64,000 nucleotides of DNA from Tanypteryx hageni. Lineage: Eukaryota > Arthropoda > Insecta > Odonata > Petaluridae. Every line of letters starts with the position of its first letter. Position 1 is the stretch's first letter. The translations under genes were made by a program, and so were the position numbers. Positions 10,328 through 23,480 of the stretch are shown here, piece by piece. The stretch lies in assembly GCA_028673005.1 (NCBI GenBank), contig CM054118.1:58411338-58475337 (forward strand), read 5' to 3'. The notes below the pieces were generated by a model that made no database searches, was not told the origin of the DNA, and saw only the letters and a program-made list of their open reading frames with translations.

Positions 10328-12850
10328 ATTAACCGAAAACAACTTCGATACCAAGCCATGTTTGGGATCGGTAAAGAAGTTGCTTTGATGCAATGCAAGC
10401 AGTAATAATGTGATAAAAATATAGAAAAACCAGAATCACCTTCCTTGTAGGAATTTTTTAATACTTTTAAGAGTTGAGCGTTTGTATATTTGCGCATCAC
10501 AGGTGATTATTGGCAACGTCGCGCGCCGCATCTGCCGCGAAGCCCCCGCCCAACCGCCTCTACCTCCCTCACTCGCTTTCGACTATTATAAAAATCATTA
10601 TAAAATATTCCGATCATTTCAGGTTTATGAAATCAATTAATTTGTAAATACAGAGCCCAGGACAAAGCCAACAGTGCACGTCGCATGTCTCACAGCCTTA
10701 GACTTGTACTTGCGGAAATACGACTGTCTAATAAATTGAATAACATGTCATAAACAAATAAAGATAGATATTTTAAATCTTGTACACGTATTAATAAGAC
10801 TATTACTCAAACACTATTAAAATTTAGTTGCAATCGAACTAACATTTTTGTAATTATGAACCGGCAAAGAGACGCCTTCCGTCTCAGAGTTATAAAAATG
10901 GGGTCATTTTACATTCTTACCCCAAAAACATCCCCTTAATAAAATCCATAAACTTCAAACTACCCTCATTCAACGCAGCATTAAATAGGCTACACGCTGA
11001 TATTACTCTCATTAAAATCCATGCAATCTTTTTTGAGATATGTATCCTCAGACGTGAATCAACAAACTTTTGGCGCCGATAGTAGGCGTGAGTGATCCTG
11101 ACGGGGAAGTTGTCCCAGACTCATACACCGGCTCTGGGGGGAGATCAAGCGCGTTGGTATGACTAGGGAATTGGGTTAATGAGAAAATCGCCGATATTTG
11201 TCATCGGTGGTCTTATTGTTAGTGCTGTGGTGTGAAGGGAAGACCGCCGCATTAGTATACCTAGATAACGTAGACATGGAAACGGCTACAAGGACAATAC
11301 ACATTTGATACGGAGATGGCGTTGTTTTTATTGCTGTTTTTAATATTATAAATGCCCATTTTGCAGTGAAGACGTGGGAACTTAGGAAAAATGATATGAA
11401 ATAAATAAGATAGGAACCCCTCTTTGAGAATGCCAATTGGGAAATATTAAATTATCAATATGATATATCAGTTTATAATAGATTATATTCTCGTTAGTAT
11501 CTTTCTTTAGATATTTCTGCGGAACTTGCCAAGCGATGGCGTTTGTCTTCTTAAACATAAACGTATTTTGTATTTCAAGAAATACAATACACATTTGTTT
11601 GAAATCCTCTTATCAGACGTCCCACGCTTTTCTAAAGAAATGTTTGATAAAAAAGGTACTTGTGATATTCGAAGAAATACGGTATATGTTTTATAGAAGT
11701 AATAGGATGAAGAGAGAGAAAAAATAATTCAGCTGATAAGATAGTGCCAGGCCAACTGTATCGAGCACTTCTTTAATAGTGAATGATTGTTTCAAGATGT
11801 GATTGAAGCGAAATTTTGGTACGAAATGCAATAAAAGGGGCAAGCATTTAGCTGTTAAGACTAATTGGAGAGAATAGAATTATCAAGAAAAAATATCGTG
11901 GATGAGAGGGTGATATGAAAGACCAGATTTAATGTTTAATGAAGGAATAATAATGTATGACGTTTATATGTTACAAAAATGTTGCCTACTGTTATATCCC
12001 CGTATAAGACAAAAATATGCATCTAGTTGTTATTTCCTATTATTGAAATGTGTACTCATTTGCTTTTGATCTCGCTGAAATGCACATTTATTTAATTAGC
12101 ATCGTGTGAAATTATATATCTTTGGTCTTGGATATTAGGGCATTTTAAAAAAGTTATTGATTTATATATGTAAGACGTACGTCGTCAATTTTTTAAACCC
12201 GATTTTGTCAACAGAAAGAAATCCGACCATGGAATGGAAGGGGGACAGGATGAAAAAGAGTTCTTCAGTGAGCCGCCGAAACTCGAGTGGCGCTGCCCTC
12301 GACGAATGCGAAGAATGGGAAGAGCGCGCTTTTAAGTTTTCCTCCCTCTCATCTGAAAGGGAAAGAAAAAGGGTTTGGGAAAGCAACGGTCCTCTTTGAT
12401 GCAAAGCGCGTTACTTTCAAGTGGGCGGGAGACTTGAAGGAAAAAAGTTTCAAAAGCAAAGGACAAAGAATAAATGAAATAGCTCTATCGTGCAAATGCC
12501 CGTTGGCGATGCGGTCGGAAACCTCCATTTTGTGTGTTTTCTGTTTAACTACAGATTTATCCGCTCTTGGTTTTCAATAAATTAGTTTTGTGCGATGAAA
12601 GTTAACTTTCTGCTGACAAATGACTGCATCACTTACCGGGAATGGATGATCGACTCGTAGTTTTGGCGGTCAGAATTTGAGTTGGTATAGGTCACTCCGA
12701 TAAAACGTATGTTTGATCATTAGGATTTATTTGATCGTTGGGATTTTTTTACTGATTTTTGAATTATTTATAGAAAACTTTCGGTTTGAATTGAACATCC
12801 ATTTAAAACTAAATCATCGTAGCAATACTTCTGTAACACTAAAGCCAAAA
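10326..12850. other. AT-rich intergenic DNA
   Basis: No gene or mobile element recognised. A less AT-rich patch at 12205-12500 keeps several CpGs and has frames open on both strands (12157-12399 plus, 12162-12404 minus); the plus frame reads with a Ser/Arg/Glu-rich composition, but nothing supports it as coding. Confidence 0.4.
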
Positions 12851-12863
12851 GAATGCTAAGGAG

Positions 12864-12928
12864 CAGTGGCATAGCGGACACCCCCGCAGCCCACACTCGG
12901 TCACACATTTTCCGGTACGCCATTGCTG
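12864..12928. mobile_element. Possible short hAT-like MITE remnant
   Basis: The left end CAGTGGCATAGCGGACACCC closely resembles the left end of the MITE at 5798, and the right end reads CAGCAATGGCGTACCGG on the minus strand. No convincing TSD could be found, so the boundaries are uncertain. Confidence 0.35.
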
Positions 12929-13045
12929 AGGAATAATTTATATAAGCTTATTGTCTAAGTGGGATTTCTTTTATTTAGCAGCTTAATTATGATTACCAAG
13001 TAACACCTTAAAACAAGAAAATCCTTCACTTTCAGTTTGCTATAG

Positions 13046-13332
13046 GTAAGGCGTTGGGAACGTTTTTCCGTTGAGTGCCATTCTTTGGCCACGATCTGTG
13101 ACCCTACTCGCGTGCCACATTTCAAATAATTTGATCCAAAACGCTAACAAAAAGACGATTCTTATACTGTAACAACATAATGCGGCATCATTACAATACG
13201 GAATTTATGTAAAATCAAAGTAAAATTCTTTTTAAAACATATTTTTGTAATTCGTATTTGAAAAATAGTACCATGTAAAATCTCTTCGCGTGCCATCTTT
13301 AGGCGCGCGCGCTATAGGTTGCCGGTCCCTAC
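13046..13332. mobile_element. TIR element, probably hAT-type MITE
   Basis: The ends resemble each other inverted (GTAAGGCGTTGGGAAC against GTAGGGACCGGCAACC), and GTGCCA/GCGTGCC-type boxes sit just inside both, as in MITEs related to hAT elements. CTATAG flanks both sides (13040-13045 and 13333-13338); at 6 bp it is shorter than a full hAT TSD, so the class is not settled. Confidence 0.5.
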
Positions 13333-13539
13333 CTATAGATGTTAGCTTCATTTCATTACTTAGTTGCAGGGATGCTAAGACAATTAGTGTTTAACTGTCG
13401 TGTGTGCGGGAAATAAAGCAACTTTCGTACCTAAAAGCACTTATTTGATAATGCTATTATAATGAACTATGTCTACCTCAAAGCAAAATATTTAGAGTGA
13501 AAAATTACCATTCAATGAACATTTTGATGGACCATACTT

Positions 13540-14265
13540 GTTACATTTGGCCCTCGCTATGGAACGGCATGGAGCTACACGGGACTCGGTATAACGCGGA
13601 AATGGTTCCAAATATTTTCAATTAAATTTTCTCGGTATAAAAAGTATGAAGACGAGCATTATTGATTACCATAAGCGGAAGAATGTAACATTTAATTTTT
13701 ATTAATGGAATGAATGACTTAATATTTTGGATGGAAGTTTATATAAACCGGCCACTTGTGAGACAGCTTCATTCAGTTGTGAATTATTCCTGTTACTGCT
13801 TCTGGCTCCTGAAGTAGGCTTGCTATAACGCGGTCTTTTCTATCGGCCCCGTAACGTGAACTCTGTGGAACTGTTAATAAAGAAGCCTCACTGCCATTCA
13901 TAAACTATTATCACTAAGCTACTTCAAACAATTCAAAATTGTTTGGTACCTATGATAAGTGCGTTATATGTTAAAATCAGGATAACGTGAAGGTTATTTC
14001 GGCAGTCATTCGCATAAGTATCAAACCCATTGGTATGTCTTTCGTCAACTCACCCAAAATTACTCAAACAAAAAGATTTGAAAATAACATAGAATATCCC
14101 TGGAAAGCTAAGGAATAAGTTCACGTAACAACAATTTCAAAAATAATTTACATAATTTTCGTTAATACAGTCCCAATTTTTATACTATCGTTCCTTGCGC
14201 AACACGGGGATTACGTTCTTGGAAAATCCGCGTTGGGCAGGACGGCGTTGCGCGAACTTGAATAC
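13540..14265. other. Possible decayed Tigger-like fragments
   Basis: CGGTATAACGCGG (about 13589) and GCTATAACGCGGTC (about 13821) are word types common in subterminal repeats of Tigger-like elements; minus-strand CCAACGCGGATTTTCC occurs at about 14220-14235. No clean termini or TSD were found. Confidence 0.3.
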
Positions 14266-14272
14266 CTTATGG

Positions 14273-14489
14273 CAGCGGTTCTCAAACTTAATGCACCTGC
14301 GACCCCCTCTTACGGCAGCCGACCTTATCGCGACTTCTTCAATTCTATCTATCTGCCAATAAATATAAAATGTGATTAAAATTGCGAAAATATGAAATAT
14401 TGAAACTTTTTACATGTACACTTCGCGACACCCCTGAAAATCTTTCGCGACCCATTTCGGGGTCGCGACCCTCAGTCTGAGAACCGCTG
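14273..14489. mobile_element. hAT-type MITE, CAGCGGTTCTCA family
   Basis: The left end CAGCGGTTCTCAAACT and the right end (minus strand CAGCGGTTCTCAGACT) match over 16 bases with one mismatch. TSDs CCTTATGG (14265-14272) and CCTTGTGG (14490-14497) differ at one base. Internal GCGACCCC/TCGCGACC boxes mark the same family as the degraded copy at 62119-62437. Confidence 0.85.
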
Positions 14490-14497
14490 CCTTGTGG

Positions 14498-16779
14498 TAA
14501 AAATCACGTGTTCCTATCTATATCCTACGACCGTCCTCCCATCACATACGCACGTAAAATGCGGCTAGCGCCCGATTCAGAGCCGTGTGTAATATACGTG
14601 TTGGGTAAGTAAGTGTCACTGTTATATAACAAACAAAGTCGGACAAGGGATTACGGTACCTGTTTTTGCAGGTATGTTGAAGTCGAACGACGAATACCCA
14701 ACGGGGCCTGTAAATGTTAAAGGATGAAAATTGGATAAGTAAGTAAACTCGGTGTCAAAAAAGTAATCCGAACAAAGCAACAAAGCTACGCATAAAAATC
14801 ACTTATCCTCAAGACCCGCGGGTAATAATTGATTATCCGAAGATTAATATTTTTCTATACGCCTTATGAAAAAAACCGCACTCGGGTTCGGCATTTTTTC
14901 CCGGGAGAGTGAGAGTTAGTTTCCGGGGAAGAAGATGAAGAGAAATTCATCCAGAGGGGAGTTAAAACAAAGTGGAACGTCACTTCTTTATTTAATTATA
15001 ATTCACACCTACTGGGTGATCCGCGAGACTTATGCGATAGAGCGCCGAAGTCAGTGACCCTAAGCCGGAGTTATATTTTCACCGAGGTATTATTTTTTAT
15101 ATTTGCGCGGCGGAAAGCGCCTCTGTGGAGGATTATGGCGAAATGGGTTTCGTGAAAAGGGAGGCGCGGGAGAAAAATGGCGGCGGAGGAGCAGTAAAAT
15201 GAATAAAGGGAGTGGAAGGGAATAATAAATAGGAAGAGATAAAAGGGAGAAGAGGAAGGGGAAAGAGAGAAGATAGGAAGAGAGATGCAAAGAAGGATGA
15301 ACGAAACATTTTTTGTCTATTAACATTTGTGCGCGCATATATGTATCTACACCCATGTATATGTGTGCATCTTTTTATCTAAGAATAATATTTGTAGACA
15401 GGATGTTGGTGATTACAAAGTGTGGTTCACGCGGAGAAAAACGGTTATTAAAAAGCTGGTTTAGTGGAATTACGCTATTTTTTGCAATGAAAACTTAGTT
15501 TATATATTATTACAATTAGGTTTTACGGTGTAATAATCTGACCTAACTCTACTCAAAGGATAATTTCCTACGAAATTTCGTCAGCATTTCGTTTATCAGT
15601 AGAGGGTCATAACAGCAAAAAATGCCGTCGAATCTAAGATATGAATATATTATAAAATAGTTTCCTATTGCCATGAAAATTTCTGGAGTCAAGTCAAGTA
15701 GTTTTTAATATATTTTTAGCATTTCATATAAATATGTAGTTAAACCTGAACAGTTTAATCATAAAAATTTTAATTTTGTCAAAATTAAAAGCATCAATTT
15801 TCATAAAAAATTCTTTCATTAATAGGGACGCTGAAATATGTGTACATACATAGCACGAATGTTACAAAGTTATTACGAACTGTCATATCACCCAAACAAA
15901 ATCCAAAAGCAATTCGCTGCAATGATGTTTTCCAAGAAATAGGTTCATTTAAACGAGATTTACTCTTTACATTTCTCCCATGCTTTCCCATGCATGCCAC
16001 TAATGCTTTCCATGTAGATCATTGGAAATGCGGATATTCTAACATACTTCGAATTTCCTTTTATTATTACGTTATTATTTCTGAATGTACCTGAAAATGT
16101 TCATTCATGATTGAAAAAATAAAAATAATCATAATTTAAGCATCGATAGTGTATAAGAAAGTGAAAAGTGTAAAAGTGTAATCCTTTGTGAAATATACTG
16201 GAGAAATTGAGTTCTATGACGTAAACATAGGTATATATTACCTTCTGAAAGATTTCTCTAGTGAAATCAGGATACCTTTAAGAGCAGACCCAAAGACTTA
16301 TTTGACAAAGATTTTGCGAAATTCGTTCAATCGATCTGAAAAAAGATTGCCACGAAACAGAAAAATAGAGTGATATTTGTTATGGTTTCTATTCAATGTA
16401 AAGAAATGGCTGTGGATGGTTATGTCTCTCTGTAAAGAAAAACTCGATACAAAAATAATGTACTCAGTCGTTTATAGGAAGCATTTTGTTAATATGCGTC
16501 GCTCTATATTACATATTTATAAACAAAAATATGAAATATTATGGGAAGACTACATATAAAAACTTCTTTCATAATATTTATTGTTTCACCTTAGTGTAGG
16601 TAAATTTAAACCGCAACATGATAATCTTATGAATATAACACCAAAATACTTATAGAAGTTGAGGTTTGCAGAGTGCTTCTACTATTGAAATCCGGTCGGT
16701 GTTTGGGGATATTTTCTCTGCTCTGAAATTTTATCTGATTGTATTTATAAGTGCGTGTGTATACACACGTTCATTCATT
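14498..16779. other. Intergenic DNA
   Basis: Purine-rich patches (15180-15290) and an AT-rich remainder. Two successive plus frames at 16188-16373 and 16377-16559 have ordinary composition but match nothing I know and are probably chance. A 16-base palindrome CGTGTGTATACACACG lies near 16754. Confidence 0.4.
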
Positions 16780-17575
16780 ATAATTCTACCTTCCGGTAGG
16801 TTTTATGCGCCCCCTACCAAGTCTGTGTTATCCTAAAATTTCTCTTCAAGTTGTCATACCCAGTTCCTTCCTTTAATGCAACTAATATACCTCTTCCTGC
16901 CTCTTTACTAACGTTTTTCCTTCTATGACCTCTTTCAGTAGACCGCATCCCTTCAAATTTTGACCCACCCATTCTTTCTGTCTTTCCCTTATTACTCTAA
17001 ATAATCTCCTCTTGTCCCCTACTGCATACAAAACTTTCTCATTTGTTTTTCTCTCTGTCCCACTGATTTTCTCTAGTCTACGCTTGTAAACTGCTCACAT
17101 CTTTTCTCATTGTCCACGTCTCGCACCAAAATAATGCTACTCTTCATACCAAAGTTTTCACTGACGAATTTTTAATACCTTTAAACCTTCCTATCCACAA
17201 GTCTTATCTTCTAATATCATTAATAAGTTCAGGCTTCACTCTGTAGAATTTACTTATAGTAGAAATTAAAAATCAACTATGTATCTTCCACAAGTTTATT
17301 TATTTTAGTATTATTTATTTATTTATTGTTTATTTTATTATTATTTTATTGTTTATTTTACAATTTATTTTATTATTTATTTTATTCAATTTATTATGTA
17401 TTTCATTATTTATTTTATTATTATTTTATTATTTATTATATTGTGAAAGATTCATATGTAGTTGTTTTTTGTTCCTATCATCTCGTCTTCTCGTAAATTT
17501 CTCATTTGCTCTTGCTATTCTTGTCTTGATCTCTTCTTCCATCCTGTGACAGAATAACTACCTAAATAATTAAAA
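16780..17575 (-). pseudogene. LINE reverse transcriptase, C-terminal tail fragment
   Basis: Minus-strand reading starts at about 17570 with EEEIKTRIARANEKFTRRR, the region after the palm of many animal non-LTR reverse transcriptases (usual form D-I-x-x-R-I-x-x-A-x-x-x-F). After a TTTAT-rich interruption it resumes at about 17125 with CETWTMRKDV, then in another frame RRLEKISGTERKTNEKVL, YAVGDKRRLFRVIRERQKEW and LLKEVIEGKTLVKRQ. This is the familiar C-W-R-R-M-x-x-I-x-W-T...I-x-x-R-Q...V-I-E-G-K tail. Several frameshifts and stops are present, and the endonuclease and catalytic YxDD parts are absent, as in 5'-truncated LINEs. The clade cannot be fixed from the tail alone. Confidence 0.7.
17290..17445. 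repeat. (TTTAT)n-like AT microsatellite inside the LINE relic
   Basis: An imperfect tract of TTTATTTA/TTTATTAT words separates the two parts of the LINE tail. The 66-residue Leu/Phe-rich frame here is a translation of the repeat. Confidence 0.8.
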
Positions 17576-17639
17576 AGTGCAGACCTGCACCTACATGCAA
17601 AATAAGAATCTTTCATAAATATAAACTGAGGAATATTCG

Positions 17640-18396
17640 TACAGAGAGAATATGACACTCTAGAGCCCTAATACCAAGGCATTGAAAGTCTAGGCGAGCC
17701 TCGCCCAGAAAACATAAAAGCATCAACTTTTAATGTAAAAATTTAATCAAGCGTTTAATTATAAAATACAACCGGAAGGAGGGAAGAATAAAGTAAATTT
17801 CTTAACGGGTGAAAGTTTATGGGAAGGGGAGGAAAAGTGTCCGAAAAGACCAACAAAATTAAACAGCGGACGTGGGAGAGAAAGGAGAAATGTTAACGGA
17901 GAGGGTAGGAAACAAGACGAACTTCGTCCGAGAAAACGATAATAAAACAAGTTCAAGTTGGATCCAGCAAACTCCTGCGAGGCCTGTCATTACCCAAAAG
18001 GGAAACTATGGACTGTCTCTCAGGATTAAATCGGCGGTTGGAGATTATCCGTTTGAATGAGGTTAGTTAAGTCGATTTTATGTCGGGAGCACCGAGCGAG
18101 ATAGTTCCAAAACTCCCCTATCTCTTACTAAGGCGGAAAAATACTTGTTGAAAGCTGTCGTTCTATTAGCGAGAATTAAGGAGTTTCGTTAGGAGCGCCG
18201 CTGACGGTCACGAGCTGGCTTTGGGGAAACATGATGGGTTTGGAAGTGTTAGGATTGCCAATGCTAAAAATGTCTGGGAGCGAGGTCTGCACCTTGATAT
18301 TAAATAAATCATCCAGAGGCGATATGATTGAATATCACGTGATGTGTACGATCAATGTCTTTCTAATTTTTTGTCTAATTTTTCCATGAAGCGTCC
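17640..18396. other. Intergenic DNA
   Basis: Moderately GC-rich at 17760-18250 with some retained CpGs. No gene or repeat recognised. Confidence 0.4.
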
Positions 18397-18404
18397 TTCA
18401 TAGT

Positions 18405-20513
18405 TAGGGTTACCATATGTTTAAGGGTCAAAACCGGGACGAAACAATTTCTGAAGCTGAGAACCCGGGACAAATCCGGGGCATAATCTAGCATGACCGG
18501 GAAAAAATCCGAGACGGCTAGTCTTTTATTTTTTATTGTTTAAATATACATTATTTCTATTCTTTTCCATTGTATACATTTTAAAACAACCAACAAAAGA
18601 AGATTATGGGGATGAGGAGACAGGGAGAGGTTTGTCAGAAAATATCTGAAAGAGAAAACACGAAATATATTTAATATTTCAATATTAAATATATCAATAC
18701 AATACCAAATTAATACAATGTGCAAAAATCTTAGTGTTTATTAAATCAGTTTTATTTGTCGCTAGACATAACTTTAACGGTAAACTTTTTATCATTTTTG
18801 ATTTTAGCATAAAATTCTTCACAAGCCAAATCAGTGTTAACTTTACAGTGTAATATCGCTCGTATTGCATCGTACTTTCATCCATGCAACTTCGGTCTAG
18901 GGCCCACACGTTATTAATAAAAAATATCGCTCTACTGGAGCTGATGTTCCGATAAACAGAATACGCATTCAATAACTTTGGTTAGATTGATAATTGAAAT
19001 ATTCTGTTCGAGAAAATGTCTAAAACGTTCTATCTTCAAATTTCGTCTCTTTCTCATTTCAACTTCTCTATCTGTCATAGTGAAACAAATTAATTTGCTA
19101 AACTTACTTCATCGAGAAGATTGTCGATATCAATTAAAAGCTTTACATATCTTTCATTAATATTTTTCTGTTTTTTCAACCTCGTGCAAATTAACTGCTT
19201 CTTCGAAACTGTTTTCCCACAACTATATGTATAAGCATCATAATCATCAAATTCTTTGATTAACGTTTTAGAAATCGCATTCCCAAATTCGTCGAATTTC
19301 CTTAGTAAAATTTTAGCCCCCTTGTGGCATGAAAGAGTTATCCTTGCGTTCTTGTAAATTAATTTTTAAATTTCGTATTTCACAAGCTACGTTTGTTGCA
19401 CTATTCTCACTATTGCTTTATAAAATAAACTGAGTTGTCCGAGAACAAATCGCAAATATACACTTCTCCACATGGGCCTTCAAATATTTTTATTATTATT
19501 GGGCACTGTTCTTGTGAATCGAAATAGTTTTTAGACTGTCAAACATATCAAGAAGCCTTTCAAAAGCCGGTCAAGCGGAAGGAAATCTCGTGTTCCATGT
19601 TTTAAAACCTTTTTGTACGCAATTTCTGCAAATTTGAAAAACTCCTTTAGCTGAGTTACACTAACAGTGTATACATATGTGAAAAAATTTATGAATCTTT
19701 ACTGCAAGGGCTTCTATATCAATTGGTAGAATTTCAACCACATTTTGGATTATGTGTGCTGCACAGCCAATTCCAATGGTGTTTCTACCAATGTCGCTTT
19801 CCAATCGATAAAATACGTTATTTTCACCCTTTCTTTTCACACCTTCGAAATTCGTGTCGCGATTATCACCACAAAATCACAGTTTTATTCATAAGATGAT
19901 GTTCTTTTATTGAAGAAACAAAGTAATCAGTCAATATTTCTTGTGTTTCTCCGGGGACTCCATTGAAGTCAAGCACTTTTGCCTCTAAATCAGCCCGGGG
20001 AAGAAAATAACGCACTATTACTGAAACGATTTTTATGTCCTTTCTGTTGGAAGTGTCAATTGTAACACTCACAAAGTTGGATTTATCCAACCATTCACGT
20101 AACTCTTCAGTACACATTGGTATGATTACATATAAAACTACAGATTCACATTTTGTTCGAGCAAAACTAAGTCTAGATTAGAAAAGATTTGAAATGAATT
20201 TGCTAGCACAATCCGACGTTTTGAAACTTAATCCATAAATAGCGGTTTGATATGCAAAAGTGGTTTCTTTTGCAGCAGCAATACGGCCTTTAGCATTTGA
20301 ATCATTTTTCTCAAAAAACTATACAATTGATGTTGAGGATGCCACTGCTGAAGATAATTTGTGTTTTGCAGTTTTGTAAGTATACGTATACAAGTAGCCC
20401 TGACGGTGATTCATACTTATTATCCGGTCCAAAACAATAAACCGACCGAGATGCCGGGACAAGACCTAAAAACCGGGGCAATCTTGGTCAAATCGGGACG
20501 TATGGTAGGCCTA
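18405..20513. mobile_element. hAT transposon with perfect 8-bp TSD
   Basis: The element begins TAGGGTTACCATATG and its other end, on the minus strand, reads TAGGCCTACCATACG. TTCATAGT flanks both sides (18397-18404 and 20514-20521). CCGGGAC boxes repeat just inside both ends (18437-18490 and 20450-20500). The 2109 bp hold a minus-strand hAT transposase relic. TSD size, TIR position and coding content agree. Confidence 0.9.
18694..20330 (-). pseudogene. hAT transposase, decayed
   Basis: From 5' to 3' on the minus strand: FFEKNDSNAKGRIAAAKETT and FAYQTAIYGLSF with K-T-S-D-C (about 20330-20200), matching the region where hAT proteins read A-A-A-E-x-x-x-x-x-H; then the longest intact piece, 20117-19866, with FVSVTIDTSNRKDIK, VRYFLPRADLEAKVLDF and PGETQEIL, the first catalytic-Asp region; then SDIGRNTIGIGCAAHIIQNV (about 19810-19740); and finally 18972-18694, with an N-N-V-W-A-L-D-R-S-C-M-D-E-S-T segment that fits the C-terminal dimerisation end. 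The pieces are in different frames with stops between, so no active enzyme is made. Confidence 0.8.
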
Positions 20514-20521
20514 TTCATAGT

Positions 20522-23480
20522 GCATTTGCAATAATGAAGAATAAACCCTGACGTAATGGATGTGATAATGTTTAACGCAATGAAGAAGGTACTCTAGTCT
20601 CCAAGAGGAATAAAGATTAAAGCATGATATTTCGCAATGAGAGAGTTCATGGAATGCTTGTGAAAACCAAACGCTCACTTAAGCTGCTATAGAGCCATCA
20701 ACAGTGGCATTACACTGATAGTAGATTATAGAAATGAAGCACTTTTGCATTTGCGCAGTTGATTTTCGTAATCACTTCATGACTTTTTGGGGAATTTAGA
20801 TTCACCGATTGGATCTTAGCTATAAGACGAGCTTGAATTCCTTGAAAATCTAACCATTTATTTTTCTGGCAGAGGTTTTGTTGCTTTTTATAAAGAAGTG
20901 ATCGACGTTTTTTGAGAGCGAAAGGTTTCGATGACATTCTGAGAAATCGAGTTGATTTCAATCACCGTGGGGAGTTTTTGGAAAAAAGTTTATTATTTGA
21001 GAGGTATCCAAGAGCGAGAGAGAGAGAAAGAGAGAGAGAGACAGCAAGACAAAAAAAAAACAAAAATTAAGTTTGCCCAAGTTATAATTAGTTTGTCTTA
21101 AGATATCGGACACCGCATCAGTTTTATAGAAATCAGCCTCCGAGTTTCTTGGGGTCTGTTCCCGAAGAAAATCCAATTTTTGGAAATGGGAAATTGATTA
21201 CGGTGACGATACAAGAGTGGAAGAAGTAAAGAGAGAAAAAAACTTCGAAACTCTATTTGATTTATAAGCGTTCCCTTCCAAAAAGCGAAAGATGTAAGTA
21301 TATTTCGCAATATATAACAATCAAATGAAAGTGAACGTCGGGAGGATTTGGATCATATGTAAATGCTGCACCTTATCTGCGCATGCAAAAATTTAGTTGG
21401 GAAATGTTAAGATTAAAAATACCATTTTAACCCTAGATAGTTAATCTGAGGTAAAAACCCACTCATATTGTGTTTTATTTGTATTCTAATAGCTACGGCA
21501 CAGATCATGTTGTTGCCGCATGCGAGAGTAACTGAAGAGAGTATTTATTATTTAAAAACGTGCTCACGAAAATTACCATTTACAAATGGTTTTGGTACAT
21601 CTTTACGATTTTAGCTTTGGTTAGGTTATGAAATGTCTAATATTTATCATTTATACATCTGTTACTTTCAGGTTAATATACGTATTTAGCTACATTTTTA
21701 TTTTAGTCCATTTTGCCATTATCTTTATATTATTTCATATTTACAAGTAACAAACGTGTATTATAGAGGCAGAAAAGCATGAATTAAATATTTAAATAAA
21801 ATTTATAGAAAAATCTATATTATTATTTTCCTCTGTGAGGTAGTTTAGGCCCCATATTACTCTTATTGTAATTATTTACAAGAATTATATATCTAGGGTT
21901 AAATATAGATCTAATTTATTTCTGATATGAACGAAAAATGTATGCGTACGCAAAGTGAAAATTTTAGCCGAACTCATTTTTGACATACGTTAATCTCCTC
22001 TACGAATTTCGTTCCAAATCAAATGTATTTAAATAAAACCACAAAGCCAGTCATGTGCCAATAATTGAGCTCTTATTTCCATCCGAGCCTTTATTCGAAC
22101 TCTGATTTTCGGAGACGATGAGGCTTTTTTCGCCGTCAGGACGCTATTTTTAGGTCATCCATGAAAGAATTTGAATTTTTGATCCGTTACGGTCCTATTG
22201 TTAAGAGAGCTTGAGATGCATAGCCTTCGTTAGGGATCATAGGATTTGCCTATATACGGCGCAGTATTCTTTTTATTGAGAGAGTTCAGCACTGTGAAAT
22301 GAGAATATCAACTGAGCAATGAATCACTTTGACAAGGATGGATCCGTATAGCAAAAAATAATTTAAAGAATACGCGGAATTCTGCCATGAGATATTAAGT
22401 ACGCAGCAATTGAAAAGTACCCACTGAGAGGTGAATATTTCCATCCTTCTAACAAAAAATTCCCGAAATGTTTAATAGATATATACTGCGAAAAACAGAA
22501 TAACCAGGGTGACTTCGTCCTGTATTATCATAATCGATATAGTTTTTTTTAAAGAATAAAAAACATTAAACCGCATGATAACAGATTAAATAAGATAACG
22601 ATCACATTAAATAACGCTTAAACAACCTAAAAAGATATAAAACGAATCGCAAAAAGAAACATTACATTCTGAGTTTTATTATGCTGCATATTAAAATCAC
22701 GTCAAAATTTTGCTAAAAATTATTTTCAATTTTGGGTGGATTTTAAAATGCATTTGAACACATTATTTATGCGATCAACCTTTTTGAAAAACTTATGCTA
22801 CAAAACTTAGCCTCTGAATCATGTTTTGCATTGTTTGTATCGGTCAGCATTATACAAAATGCAATTTATGAATTTAGATATGTTATGGGAAATAACGCCT
22901 ATAAACCTTTGGACTTGAATTTATGAGACATTACCACCATGATAATTTTAGAAGCATCCGTTTTATCATTTTGATATGCGTCTAATTACGTTCAACATAA
23001 ATTCGAATTAGTCCAAATAAGATATTTCTCCTCCTCAAATTTCATTAGTTATTAAGAGTGAATGCCTAAATTTTCACAGATTAGATGCTCATCCATAATA
23101 TTACAATCGCCTCTTCGTTCTACGCAAAAACATTACAGATTGGCTTAATTTTTTTGCACAGTTAATAAAGACTTTTGATGATTCATCTATTTAACAGTCA
23201 CGAATTCGTCCAATGGACGAATAATCAAACTCACTGATGCATTGGTATCAGAGCGCTGAATTATTCTTCCATTGCAGAGATCTGAAACTTACATTGCACA
23301 CGAAAAAATGGACAATTTTGATATATGTGTATGGATTGCCGCATGCCATAATAACGAGCCTGAGAATTTTGATGAAACTAAAAAATTCCTCGACTCATAA
23401 TTGTTTATATTTTGATAAAAAGGTAAATAGCATACGATTTGTAAATGTCAACAATTATCATATTTTTTCGTCTCTCTCTG
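20522..23480. other. AT-rich intergenic DNA
   Basis: A (GAGA) run lies at 21013-21042 followed by a poly-A run at 21050-21065. A 19-base palindrome ATTCGTCCAATGGACGAAT sits at about 23204. No gene or mobile element recognised. Confidence 0.45.
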
